Part shown: positions 8,242 to 14,811 of the stretch, one piece after another
How the letters are laid out: each line of letters starts with the position of its first letter
How positions within the stretch are numbered: the stretch's first letter is position 1
NCBI RefSeq assembly: GCF_959025735.1
Contig: NZ_CAUFJQ010000004.1
Coordinates: forward strand, 1-35,324
Length of the DNA stretch: 35,324 nt
Source: an uncultured Streptococcus sp.
GTDB taxonomy: Bacteria > Bacillota > Bacilli > Lactobacillales > Streptococcaceae
Direction: 5' to 3'
Program-made: the position numbers and the translations under genes
Notes under the pieces: generated by a model
Seen by the model: the letters and a program-made list of their open reading frames with translations, nothing else
Database searches by the model: none
Told to the model about the DNA's origin: nothing

Positions 8242-9345
8242 ATGAAAACGAAAAAGATGAGATATGTATGGTTTCTAGTCATCCTTTGCATTTTCTGTTT
8301 GACCTTGTTTTTAGCGAGAACGAGAAGTAAAGTGGAGATGCGAAATCGAATTTATCGTCAGTGGAATGAGCATTTTGTTGTTTCAAAAGGGAAAGAATCC
8401 TATGTTCGAACCACCAATGATAGCAATCAAACAGTGGTGTTATCCGAAGCGCAAAGTTATGGAATGCTCATTACTGTTGCAGCTGCTGAAAAAGGACAAG
8501 CCCAACAAGCAGACTTTGACCGACTCTATCACTATTATCTAAATCATCGCTTAGAAGGTACCCAATTGATGTCTTGGAAACAAACCATCAGCAATGGAAA
8601 AGCAAAGGATGAGGATCATAACGCTACAGATGGAGATCTCTACATCGCCTATGCTCTTCTAAAAGCCGCTCAGAAATGGCCAAAGCAAGCCAAAGACTAC
8701 CAGGCTCAAGCCAAAGCGATTTTAGAAGATATTCTCGCACACAACTACAATGAAGAAACTGGTGTGTTAACGGTGGGGAATTGGGCTAATCAGGACTCGG
8801 AGTTTTATCATTTGATGCGGACGTCTGATACATTGCCAGCGCAATTCCAGATCTTTTATGAAGTGACAAAAGATTCGAAGTGGTTGGATATCAAAGAAAA
8901 GATGTTGCAGCAACTCCAAACGATCAGCTCCCAAACCAAAACAGGTTTACTACCTGATTTCATCTGGGTAGATGAGCAAGGAACGCGCGTAGCGGATCCC
9001 AAGACGATTGAATCCAAGTATGATGGTGCCTACTCGTATAACGCTTGTCGCCTTCCATACAACCTTGTTCAAAGTAAGGACAAAACCAGTCAACAATTGG
9101 TGAAAAAGATGCTTAACTTTTTCAAGAGTCAAAGAAACCTGTATGCAGGTTATGACTTGAAAGGGAAGGCCTTGAACAATCATCAGGCAGCAAGCTTTTT
9201 GGCACCGATTGTCTATGCCTCTGAACATGAAAAAGGCTATTTGAAGTTGGTGCAACAGAACAAGTATATCTTTACACAAGATCTACCTCTAAATAACTAT
9301 TACGATGCAACCATGACAACTATGATTGCACTAGAATTGTTCTAA
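8242..9345 (+). CDS. Membrane-anchored family 8 glycoside hydrolase (BcsZ/PssZ-like)
   Basis: The 367-residue product has an N-terminal signal anchor (about residues 7-25, basic on the cytoplasmic side, no lipobox) and an extracellular GH8 barrel. The predicted general acid is Glu69 in VVLSEAQSYGM. Residues 128-146 (ATDGDLYIAYALLKAAQKW) fit the GH8 signature, with Asp130 and Asp132. Enzymes of this family cut beta-1,4-linked glucan, chitosan or, in the Listeria PssZ case, ManNAc-containing exopolysaccharide. Synthase operons commonly encode one to trim or edit the nascent polymer. It starts nine bases after the synthase stop with a good SD (AGGAGAAAT) and is the last gene of the operon. Confidence 0.9.
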   Translation: MKTKKMRYVWFLVILCIFCLTLFLARTRSKVEMRNRIYRQWNEHFVVSKGKESYVRTTNDSNQTVVLSEAQSYGMLITVAAAEKGQAQQADFDRLYHYYLNHRLEGTQLMSWKQTISNGKAKDEDHNATDGDLYIAYALLKAAQKWPKQAKDYQAQAKAILEDILAHNYNEETGVLTVGNWANQDSEFYHLMRTSDTLPAQFQIFYEVTKDSKWLDIKEKMLQQLQTISSQTKTGLLPDFIWVDEQGTRVADPKTIESKYDGAYSYNACRLPYNLVQSKDKTSQQLVKKMLNFFKSQRNLYAGYDLKGKALNNHQAASFLAPIVYASEHEKGYLKLVQQNKYIFTQDLPLNNYYDATMTTMIALELF

Positions 9346-9356
9346 ATACTTGAGAA

Positions 9357-9407
9357 AAGAGAGTTCCCCAAGATGGCTCGCCATTTTGTTGGGACTCTCT
9401 TCTTTTG
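9357..9407 (+). terminator. Terminator after the exopolysaccharide operon
   Basis: AAGAGAGT (9357-9364) pairs with ACTCTCTT (9394-9401). Inside it CCC/GGG, CAA/TTG and ATGG/CCAT extend the stem, giving a long interrupted hairpin, followed by CTTTTG. The remaining 147 bases up to DUF1033 hold only a promoter-like -10. Confidence 0.8.
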
Positions 9408-9534
9408 ATTCTCGAAAAAAGGACCCAAGAGAAATCAAGTAGTCTATTTTTGAAAAATAACTGTGAAAATCGCCTGAAAATACTTGAAAAATCATGTCCT
9501 GAGCAGAAAACTTTTATTCTCAAAGGATTTTCTA

Positions 9535-9540
9535 TATAAT
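9535..9540 (+). promoter_or_regulatory. -10 box (TATAAT) upstream of the DUF1033 gene
   Basis: A perfect TATAAT lies 26 bases before the chosen DUF1033 start. No convincing -35 is seen at 16-18 bases (TTTTAT at best), so the promoter may be weak or activator-dependent. Confidence 0.5.
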
Positions 9541-9566
9541 AGAGGATACAAAGGATGGAAGAGTTT

Positions 9567-9956
9567 ATGTATCGAGTGATTGAAATGTATGGGGACTGTG
9601 AACCCTGGTGGTTTCTAGATGGTTGGGAAGAAGATATCGTCAGTAGCCGGAAGTTTGAAGACTATTACCAGGCTTTGAAATACTACAAGCAGAAATGGTT
9701 GGAGTTAAATGAGCATTTTCCAAGTTATAAGAGTCGGAGTGACCTCATGACGATCTTTTGGGATACCAAGGAGAAAGAGTGGTGTGAGGACTGCAGTGAA
9801 GATGTGCAGTTTTTCCATTCGATTGTCCTTCTAGAAGACGAGCACAAGATCCCTAAAAGCAAGCTCCGCCCAGGCTACGAAAAGGAAAGAGGCAGTCGCA
9901 AACACCGTTCTTGTCAATATACACTCGATTCAAAAAAGGGGACAACCCTGTCATAA
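9567..9956 (+). CDS. DUF1033 family protein
   Basis: A small cytoplasmic protein of 129 residues, rich in aromatic and acidic residues (CEPWWFLDGWEEDI; DTKEKEWCEDCSEDVQFF), characteristic of the DUF1033 family found next to the competence pilus operon in streptococci. Its function is unknown. I prefer ATG 9567 (MYRVIEMYGD, the usual N-terminus) over ATG 9555, which would add MEEF; both have acceptable SD spacing, so the start is not fully settled. It has its own promoter and terminator, so it is not obligatorily cotranscribed with comYA. In related genomes I recall it following rpoC directly, which makes the exopolysaccharide operon look inserted. Confidence 0.85.
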   Translation: MYRVIEMYGDCEPWWFLDGWEEDIVSSRKFEDYYQALKYYKQKWLELNEHFPSYKSRSDLMTIFWDTKEKEWCEDCSEDVQFFHSIVLLEDEHKIPKSKLRPGYEKERGSRKHRSCQYTLDSKKGTTLS

Positions 9957-9966
9957 GAGACATTCG

Positions 9967-10005
9967 GAAGATTTTCTAGAGCGATCTAGAAAGTCTTCTT
10001 TTTTT
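9967..10005 (+). terminator. Terminator between DUF1033 and comYA
   Basis: A 14-base stem (9967-9980 with 9985-9998, one G-U pair) has the loop GCGA and runs into a T-rich tract. It contains the palindromic TCTAGA on both arms. It separates the competence operon from constitutive upstream transcription. Confidence 0.92.
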
Positions 10006-10014
10006 GTCTTCTTT

Positions 10015-10022
10015 TTCGAATA
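10015..10022 (+). promoter_or_regulatory. Competence (ComX/SigX) box upstream of comYA
   Basis: TTCGAATA, preceded by a T-run, lies 21 bases before the comYA ATG. The streptococcal late-competence box is TACGAATA, so this is a 7/8 match. The same variant with the same T-run precedes ssbB at 25206-25213. Position and shared form support a ComX-dependent promoter. Confidence 0.82.
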
Positions 10023-10043
10023 GTATAAGTGAGAGGAGGAACT

Positions 10044-10985
10044 ATGGTTCAAGAAATTGCAAAAAAACTAATCCGTATGGGGAAAAAGGAAGAAGCTCAG
10101 GATCTTTACTTCATTCCTCGGAAGGAGGAGTACCAAGTTTTTATGAGGGTGGGAGACGAGAGGCGCTTTGTGCAGTCCTTCCCTTTTGAGGAGATGACAG
10201 CTATTATCAGCCACTTTAAGTTCGTAGCAGGGATGAATGTGGGAGAAAAAAGGCGCAGCCAGCTAGGATCGTGTGATTACCCTTTGGAGAATGGAGTGGT
10301 TTCGATTCGCTTGTCGACGGTGGGGGATTATCGTGGCTATGAAAGCTTGGTTATTCGGCTCTTGCATGATGAGGAACGCGAATTGCGTTTTTGGTTTGAT
10401 CAGTTGCCAGACTTGCAGAAGAAATTGGCTGGTCGTGGCCTCTATCTCTTTGCAGGTCCTGTTGGTTCGGGAAAGACCACTCTCATGCATGCGTTGGCGC
10501 AAGAGCGCTTTGCGGACCAGCAAGTCATGTCTATTGAAGACCCTGTCGAGATCAAGCAGGACAATATGCTTCAACTTCAGCTGAATGACCAGATCGGCAT
10601 GACCTATGACAACCTGATCAAACTCTCCTTACGCCATCGGCCGGACCTTCTCATTATTGGAGAAATCCGAGATAGGGAAACAGCTCGTGCGGTCGTACGA
10701 GCTAGTTTGACAGGAGTCACCGTCTTCTCTACGATCCATGCCAAGAGCGTTCGAGGTGTTTATGAGAGGCTCTTAGAACTTGGAGTGAGTGAGGAAGAGC
10801 TCAAGATTGTTTTACAAGGTATTTGCTACCAACGATTAATTGCAGGAGGAGGTGTGGTCGATTTTGCGACGGAAAACTACCAAGAGCACTCAGCCAGCCG
10901 CTGGAACCAACAAATGGATCTCTTGGCTCAATCGGGATATATCCAGCTGGCTCAAGCCCAAGCCGAAAAAATTATCTACCGCTAA
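10044..10985 (+). CDS. comYA: Competence pilus assembly ATPase ComYA (ComGA)
   Basis: Cytoplasmic secretion ATPase of 313 residues that powers assembly of the transformation pilus. Walker A is GPVGSGKTT at about residues 138-146; the Asp-box and Walker B region is LLIIGEIRD, followed by the His-box STIHAKS. The start is ATG 10044, seven bases after GAGGAGGA; the frame is open from a GTG at 10029 but that codon overlaps the SD. First gene of comYABCDEFGH, behind a ComX box, so it should be expressed only in competent cells. It overlaps comYB at its 3' end by more than 100 bases if the nearest usable comYB start is correct. Confidence 0.96.
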   Translation: MVQEIAKKLIRMGKKEEAQDLYFIPRKEEYQVFMRVGDERRFVQSFPFEEMTAIISHFKFVAGMNVGEKRRSQLGSCDYPLENGVVSIRLSTVGDYRGYESLVIRLLHDEERELRFWFDQLPDLQKKLAGRGLYLFAGPVGSGKTTLMHALAQERFADQQVMSIEDPVEIKQDNMLQLQLNDQIGMTYDNLIKLSLRHRPDLLIIGEIRDRETARAVVRASLTGVTVFSTIHAKSVRGVYERLLELGVSEEELKIVLQGICYQRLIAGGGVVDFATENYQEHSASRWNQQMDLLAQSGYIQLAQAQAEKIIYR

Positions 10986-11949
10986 ACAAAAGCAAATCAT
11001 CGAATTGTTTTTGAATCTTTATTCGAGTGGTTTTCATCTGTCTGAGATTGTCGATTTTCTGGATCGCTCTCACCTAGTGGAGAGTCGTTTGGTTTCCCAG
11101 ATGCGAGAGGATCTCTCGCGGGGCCGGAGTTTTTCAGAGATGATGGCGGGGATCGGTTTTTCAGATGCGGTGACGACACAGCTGTCTCTTGCTGAGCTCC
11201 ATGGCAATCTTGCATTGAGCTTGGAGAAAATCAGTGCTTACCTTGAAAACATGCGCAAGGTCAAGAAAAAGCTGATTGAGGTAAGCACCTATCCTCTTAT
11301 CTTACTTGGGTTTTTAGTTCTGATTATGCTAGGCCTCCGCAATTATTTGCTTCCTCAAATGGATGCTCAAAATATTGGGACGCAATTGATTAGTTCCTTC
11401 CCCCAACTCTTTTTGGCCTTAGGAGCAGGACTGGTAACCTTCTTCTTACTCGGCTTTCTCTATTATCGAAAGTCAGGCAAGATCAAGGTTTTTAGAACCT
11501 TGTCTCATCTGCCTTTCGGAAAAGGCATGATTCAAGCTTATTTGACAGCCTATTATGCCAGAGAATGGGGCAATCTGATTGGGCAAGGATTGGAGTTGTC
11601 TCAGATTTTTTCCATGATGCAGGACCAAAAATCCCAGCTTTTTCAAGAAATTGGAAGGGACTTAGCTCTTTCTTTAGATCGTGGCCAGTCCTTTTCAGAG
11701 ACGGTCAGGGGGTATCCTTTTTTCAAAAAAGAATTGCCCCTTATGATTGAATATGGTGAAGTCAAATCAAAGCTCGGAAGTGAGCTAGAGATCTACGCAG
11801 AAAAAACATGGGAAGATTTCTTTCGTCGGGTTCACAAGGCCATGAATGTGATACAACCCTTGGTGTTTGTCTTTGTGGCTCTTGTGATTGTCTTACTCTA
11901 TGCAGCCATGTTGCTGCCGATTTATCAAAATATGGAGGTTCATTTATGA
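10864..11949 (+). CDS. comYB: Competence pilus platform protein ComYB (ComGB)
   Basis: Polytopic inner-membrane platform protein of the type II/IV pilus superfamily (GspF/ComGB). Family landmarks are KLSTAKQKQIIELF, SAVTTQLSLAELHGNL-like DAVTTQLSLAELHGNLALSLEKI, the TM segment LGFLVLIMLGLRNYLLPQM, and a C-terminal TM (VFVFVALVIVLLYAAMLLPIY). The start is a problem. Relatives begin at the stretch matching WISWLNRDIS (about 10915), but that codon is TGG here and no ATG, GTG or TTG occurs in frame nearby. I give TTG 10864, 11 bases after AGGAGG; TTG 10840 and GTG 10852 are alternatives. The stop overlaps the comYC start (ATGA). Confidence 0.9.
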   Translation: MRRKTTKSTQPAAGTNKWISWLNRDISSWLKPKPKKLSTAKQKQIIELFLNLYSSGFHLSEIVDFLDRSHLVESRLVSQMREDLSRGRSFSEMMAGIGFSDAVTTQLSLAELHGNLALSLEKISAYLENMRKVKKKLIEVSTYPLILLGFLVLIMLGLRNYLLPQMDAQNIGTQLISSFPQLFLALGAGLVTFFLLGFLYYRKSGKIKVFRTLSHLPFGKGMIQAYLTAYYAREWGNLIGQGLELSQIFSMMQDQKSQLFQEIGRDLALSLDRGQSFSETVRGYPFFKKELPLMIEYGEVKSKLGSELEIYAEKTWEDFFRRVHKAMNVIQPLVFVFVALVIVLLYAAMLLPIYQNMEVHL

Positions 11950-12263
11950 AAACATTAAAAACCTATAAGGTTAAAGCCTTTACACTGATTGAAATGTTGG
12001 TGGTCTTATTGATCATCAGTGTGCTCTTATTGCTCTTTGTGCCGAATTTGACCAAGCAAAAAGACTCCGTGAAAGAGACAGGAAATGCAGCGGTTGTGAA
12101 GGTAGTCGAAAGTCAGGCTGAATTGTACGAGCTCAATCATACCAATGACCAAGCCACTCTATCAAAGCTAATTGCTGATGGAAATATTACCAACAAACAA
12201 GCAGAATCTTATCGTGCCTATTATGCGAAAAATAGTGGAGAAACTCGTGCGGTTGCAGATTAA
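11946..12263 (+). CDS. comYC: Major competence pseudopilin ComYC (ComGC)
   Basis: Major pilin of the transformation pilus, 105 residues. It has a short basic leader and the prepilin cleavage site KVKA|FTLIEMLVVLLIIS, with Glu at mature position 5 and the hydrophobic assembly helix. Prepilin peptidase cleaves after Ala. The ATG overlaps the comYB stop by four bases; the frame is open much further upstream but that part is comYB in another frame. The length matches other streptococcal ComYC proteins. Confidence 0.96.
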   Translation: MKTLKTYKVKAFTLIEMLVVLLIISVLLLLFVPNLTKQKDSVKETGNAAVVKVVESQAELYELNHTNDQATLSKLIADGNITNKQAESYRAYYAKNSGETRAVAD

Positions 12264-12657
12264 GGCCTTCACCTTGGTGGAGACCCTTCTGACCTTGATG
12301 ATCGTTAGTTTTATTTATCTGGGCTTATCGGGATCGATCAAGACGAGCTTTCAGCAGGTGGAAGAAAAAGTATTTTTTGCAGAGTTTGAACACCTCTATC
12401 AAGAAAGCCAAAAGATAGCCTTGGCAAGGCAAACGGAATTGGATGTTGAAGTGACTGCAAGGAAGATTCAAACGCCCTACCAGACGGTGGAGATTCCTGA
12501 TTCTATCATTTTGCAAGATCCTAAAACTATTCGTTTAGACCGTGCAGGTGGCAATTCATCCCTGGCCAATGTTCACTTTCAGACACAGAGAGGAGTGGTG
12601 ACCTATCAACTGTCGCTTGGAAATGGGAAAATTAAAAAAAGCATCCGTTCCCGCTAG
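12247..12657 (+). CDS. comYD: Minor competence pseudopilin ComYD (ComGD)
   Basis: Minor pseudopilin with the prepilin site QIKA|FTLVETLLTLMIVS and the family block IRLDRAGGNSSLANVHFQTQRG, ending YQLSLGNGKIKKS. I chose GTG 12247, six bases after GGAG (12237-12240), giving 136 residues; ATG 12223 is in frame but lacks an SD. The start overlaps the end of comYC by 17 bases, the usual coupled arrangement in this operon. Confidence 0.93.
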   Translation: MRLQIKAFTLVETLLTLMIVSFIYLGLSGSIKTSFQQVEEKVFFAEFEHLYQESQKIALARQTELDVEVTARKIQTPYQTVEIPDSIILQDPKTIRLDRAGGNSSLANVHFQTQRGVVTYQLSLGNGKIKKSIRSR

Positions 12658-12910
12658 TATTCTCATAGAATCTTTGGTAGCCTTGGGTTTATTTGCCATG
12701 ATTACGACCTTATTGTTAGGGGAGATCCGGCGTTCGCGCAAGGAGCGACTAGCGGATTTCAAAGAGGTAGAGGTCTTATCTGTCGCTCAAATGGCGCTTC
12801 AGACAGGGCAAAATCATCTAGAGGCCAATGGTATTCAGGTTCAAGTCGAAAAAGATGCCGATCAACTCACGGTCTATCATCAAGGAAAGGTGGTGCTGCA
12901 TGTGGAATAA
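12623..12910 (+). CDS. comYE: Minor competence pseudopilin ComYE (ComGE)
   Basis: Small minor pilin of 95 residues with a hydrophobic N-terminal helix (VPASILIESLVALGLFAMITTLLLG split around Glu) and the family motif EVLSVAQMALQTGQNHLE. The helix glutamate in ILIESLVAL takes the place of pilin Glu5. It starts inside comYD (35-base overlap); TTG 12617 is an in-frame alternative two codons upstream. The SD is weak, which suggests translational coupling to comYD. Confidence 0.9.
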   Translation: MGKLKKASVPASILIESLVALGLFAMITTLLLGEIRRSRKERLADFKEVEVLSVAQMALQTGQNHLEANGIQVQVEKDADQLTVYHQGKVVLHVE

Positions 12911-13352
12911 AGGAAAGGTCAAGGCCTTTACCCTGCTCGAAGCCTTGGTCGCTCTCTTGGTGCTTAGTGGGGGAGTGTTGGTCTTTCAAGGCTTGACCAA
13001 GCTCCTGCATGCTGAATTGGACTACCAGGCGCATCAAAAGCAGGAAGAATGGATACTTTTTCAGCAACAATTGCAGGTGGAATTGGATCGGAGCCATTTT
13101 GAAAAAGTAGCGGACAATCATATCTACTTGGTTCAGGATCAAAAACCAATTGCCATTGGTCAATCTAAAGGAGATGATATCCGAAAAACAGATGATAAGG
13201 GCAGGGGCTATCAGCCTATGATTTCAGGAGTTCGCTCTAGCCAAATTTGGCAGGAGGGAGAGTTGATTCATCTACGGTTGAATTTCGAAGAAGGTCTAGA
13301 AAGGGAGTATGTCTACCATGTGGTACCAGCGATGCAAAATGAAAAAAGTTAA
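12900..13352 (+). CDS. comYF: Minor competence pseudopilin ComYF (ComGF)
   Basis: Minor pseudopilin of 150 residues with the prepilin site KVKA|FTLLEALVALLVLSGG, Glu at mature position 5, and a ComGF-type C-terminal beta domain (YQPMISGVRSSQIW; LIHLRLNFEEG). The start is ATG 12900, with AAGGAAAGG upstream, overlapping the comYE stop by 11 bases. The open frame begins earlier, inside comYE, but has no better start. Confidence 0.93.
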   Translation: MWNKGKVKAFTLLEALVALLVLSGGVLVFQGLTKLLHAELDYQAHQKQEEWILFQQQLQVELDRSHFEKVADNHIYLVQDQKPIAIGQSKGDDIRKTDDKGRGYQPMISGVRSSQIWQEGELIHLRLNFEEGLEREYVYHVVPAMQNEKS

Positions 13353-13776
13353 GGCTGGTGTCTTGCTCTACGCCCTCTTGATGGCAGCGATTTTTAGTCT
13401 CTTGCTTCAGTTTTACCTGCACCGTCAGGTTGCGGAGAGACGGATCTTAAAGACGAGTCAAGATCGCCTTCGGGCCTATGCTTTGGTACAATTGGCTCTT
13501 GAAAAGAGAAAGAGTGATGAGAAGACATCAGAGATTCATTTAAAGTCTGGAGTTGTTCAGCTACAGCAGGACACTGGTTTTCTTCATGCTCAGGCTAAGA
13601 TGAATGGCGAAAGCTATGAGTTTGTCCTTCCTGTAAGGGAAGAAAAGGAAAACAAGAAGAGTCAAAAAGAAAAGAAGAAGACGCAGAAAGATAAGGAGAA
13701 GGCAGGGACCGAAACGCCTTCTGAAAAGACGCCAAACGAGACCAAGGAACCATCAGAAAATAGCGAAAAAGACTAA
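13339..13776 (+). CDS. comYG: Competence pilus protein ComYG (ComGG) with charged tail
   Basis: Minor pilus component of 145 residues. The N-terminus MKKVKAGVLLYALLMAAIFSLLLQFYL is a pilin-like helix but lacks the FTLIE signature, as usual for ComGG. The middle (QDRLRAYALVQLALEKR; GVVQLQQDTGFLHAQ) matches the family. From about residue 102 the protein becomes a low-complexity Lys/Glu/Thr/Pro tail running to the end. The start is ATG 13339, overlapping the comYF end by 14 bases. The next gene lies 30 bases on. Confidence 0.9.
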   Translation: MKKVKAGVLLYALLMAAIFSLLLQFYLHRQVAERRILKTSQDRLRAYALVQLALEKRKSDEKTSEIHLKSGVVQLQQDTGFLHAQAKMNGESYEFVLPVREEKENKKSQKEKKKTQKDKEKAGTETPSEKTPNETKEPSENSEKD

Positions 13777-13806
13777 TTTTTGGTATGATAGTGTGCGGAG
13801 GAAATC

Positions 13807-14760
13807 ATGAATTTCGAAAAAATTGAACAAGCCTATACCTATCTATTAGAAAACACTCAAAGTATTCAAAATGAATTGTCGACCAGCTTTTATGACGCCT
13901 TGATTGAACAGAATGCCATGTATTTGGATGGTAAGACGGATCTAGACATTGTTAAAAACAATAGCAAAAAATTAAAAGAACTAGGTTTAAGTAAGGAAGA
14001 ATGGCGTAGAGCCTACCAATTCCTTTTTATGAAAGCCGCTCAGACAGAACCTTTACAAGCGAATCACCAGTTCACACCAGATGCGATTGGTTTTATCATT
14101 ACATTTTTGATCGATCAGTTGGCTAAAAGCGACCAACTGGATGTCTTAGAAGTGGGAAGTGGAACCGGAAATCTCGCTGAGACTATTGTCAACAATAGCC
14201 ACCTCACGATTGATTACTTAGGATTGGAAGTGGATGATCTTTTGATTGACCTATCTGCTAGTATCGCAGACGTGATGGAATCCAGTGTTGTCTTTGCACA
14301 AGGCGACGCGGTGCGTCCTCAAGTTTTAAAAGAAAGTGACTTGATCGTTAGCGACTTACCGATTGGCTATTATCCAGATGATGCAATTGCCCAGCGCTAT
14401 CAGGTGGCGAGCTCCGAAGGCCATACCTATGCCCATCACCTCATGATGGAACAGGCTCTGAAATACCTGAAACCTCAAGGAGTAGCCATCTTTTTAGCTC
14501 CAAACAACCTCTTGACGAGCCCTCAGAGTGATCTGTTGAAAGCTTGGCTAACAGACAAAGCCCAAATTCTTGCCATGCTGACCTTGCCAGAATCTCTTTT
14601 TTCAAATCCAGCCTATGCTAAGACGATTTTCGTCCTACGAAAACAAGAAGAAGAGTCTGTTCAGCCCTTTGTCTATCCTTTTACCGATCTCCAGGATCAT
14701 GACCAGGTGGTTCACTTTATGGAAAGTTTCCAAAACTGGTTAAAGGATAGTGAAATTTGA
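13807..14760 (+). CDS. comYH: Class I SAM-dependent methyltransferase ComYH (YtxK-like)
   Basis: A 317-residue cytoplasmic protein of the N6-adenine methyltransferase fold. Motif I is VLEVGSGTGNLAET; the catalytic-motif position reads SDLPIGYYPDD, a variant of [DN]PP[YF]. An all-helical N-terminal region precedes it. In S. mutans the homologue is the eighth gene of the comY operon. Its substrate is not known to me. Good SD (GCGGAGGAAATC) seven to eight bases before ATG. A TATGAT sits about 20 bases upstream and might add a second promoter, so expression need not be limited to competence. Confidence 0.9.
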   Translation: MNFEKIEQAYTYLLENTQSIQNELSTSFYDALIEQNAMYLDGKTDLDIVKNNSKKLKELGLSKEEWRRAYQFLFMKAAQTEPLQANHQFTPDAIGFIITFLIDQLAKSDQLDVLEVGSGTGNLAETIVNNSHLTIDYLGLEVDDLLIDLSASIADVMESSVVFAQGDAVRPQVLKESDLIVSDLPIGYYPDDAIAQRYQVASSEGHTYAHHLMMEQALKYLKPQGVAIFLAPNNLLTSPQSDLLKAWLTDKAQILAMLTLPESLFSNPAYAKTIFVLRKQEEESVQPFVYPFTDLQDHDQVVHFMESFQNWLKDSEI

Positions 14761-14769
14761 TCAAAGATC

Positions 14770-14778
14770 TGATATAAT
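14770..14778 (+). promoter_or_regulatory. Extended -10 promoter of ackA
   Basis: TGATATAAT is a perfect extended -10 (TGnTATAAT). The -35 is weak (TGAAAT at 14751-14756, spacer 16) and overlaps the end of comYH. It lets ackA be transcribed independently of competence. Confidence 0.8.
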
Positions 14779-14786
14779 AGAGGAAG

Positions 14787-14800
14787 TGAAAACGCTTAAT
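14787..14800 (+). promoter_or_regulatory. Probable cre (CcpA) site between the ackA promoter and SD
   Basis: TGAAAACGCTTAAT matches the Gram-positive cre consensus TGWAARCGYTWNCW at all but one position. It lies about 9 bases downstream of the -10, close to the transcription start. Control of ackA by CcpA is established in other Firmicutes, but there the site is usually upstream and activating. Confidence 0.6.
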
Positions 14801-14811
14801 GAGGTGAATAT

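Noticed and set aside
10273..10584. 103-codon frames on both strands within comYA
   Set aside because: They are out-of-frame shadows of the ATPase domain, with Cys/Arg/Trp-rich or otherwise non-protein-like composition and no SD.
11808..11945. N-terminal extension of comYC by 46 codons
   Set aside because: That stretch is the 3' end of comYB in another frame; the prepilin leader and SD fix the start at 11946.
14727..14744. GGAAAGTTTCC within comYH as a third copy of the MITE-like end
   Set aside because: It encodes conserved ComYH residues (ESFQNW) and lacks the CTCACGG part of the repeat, so it is probably chance.
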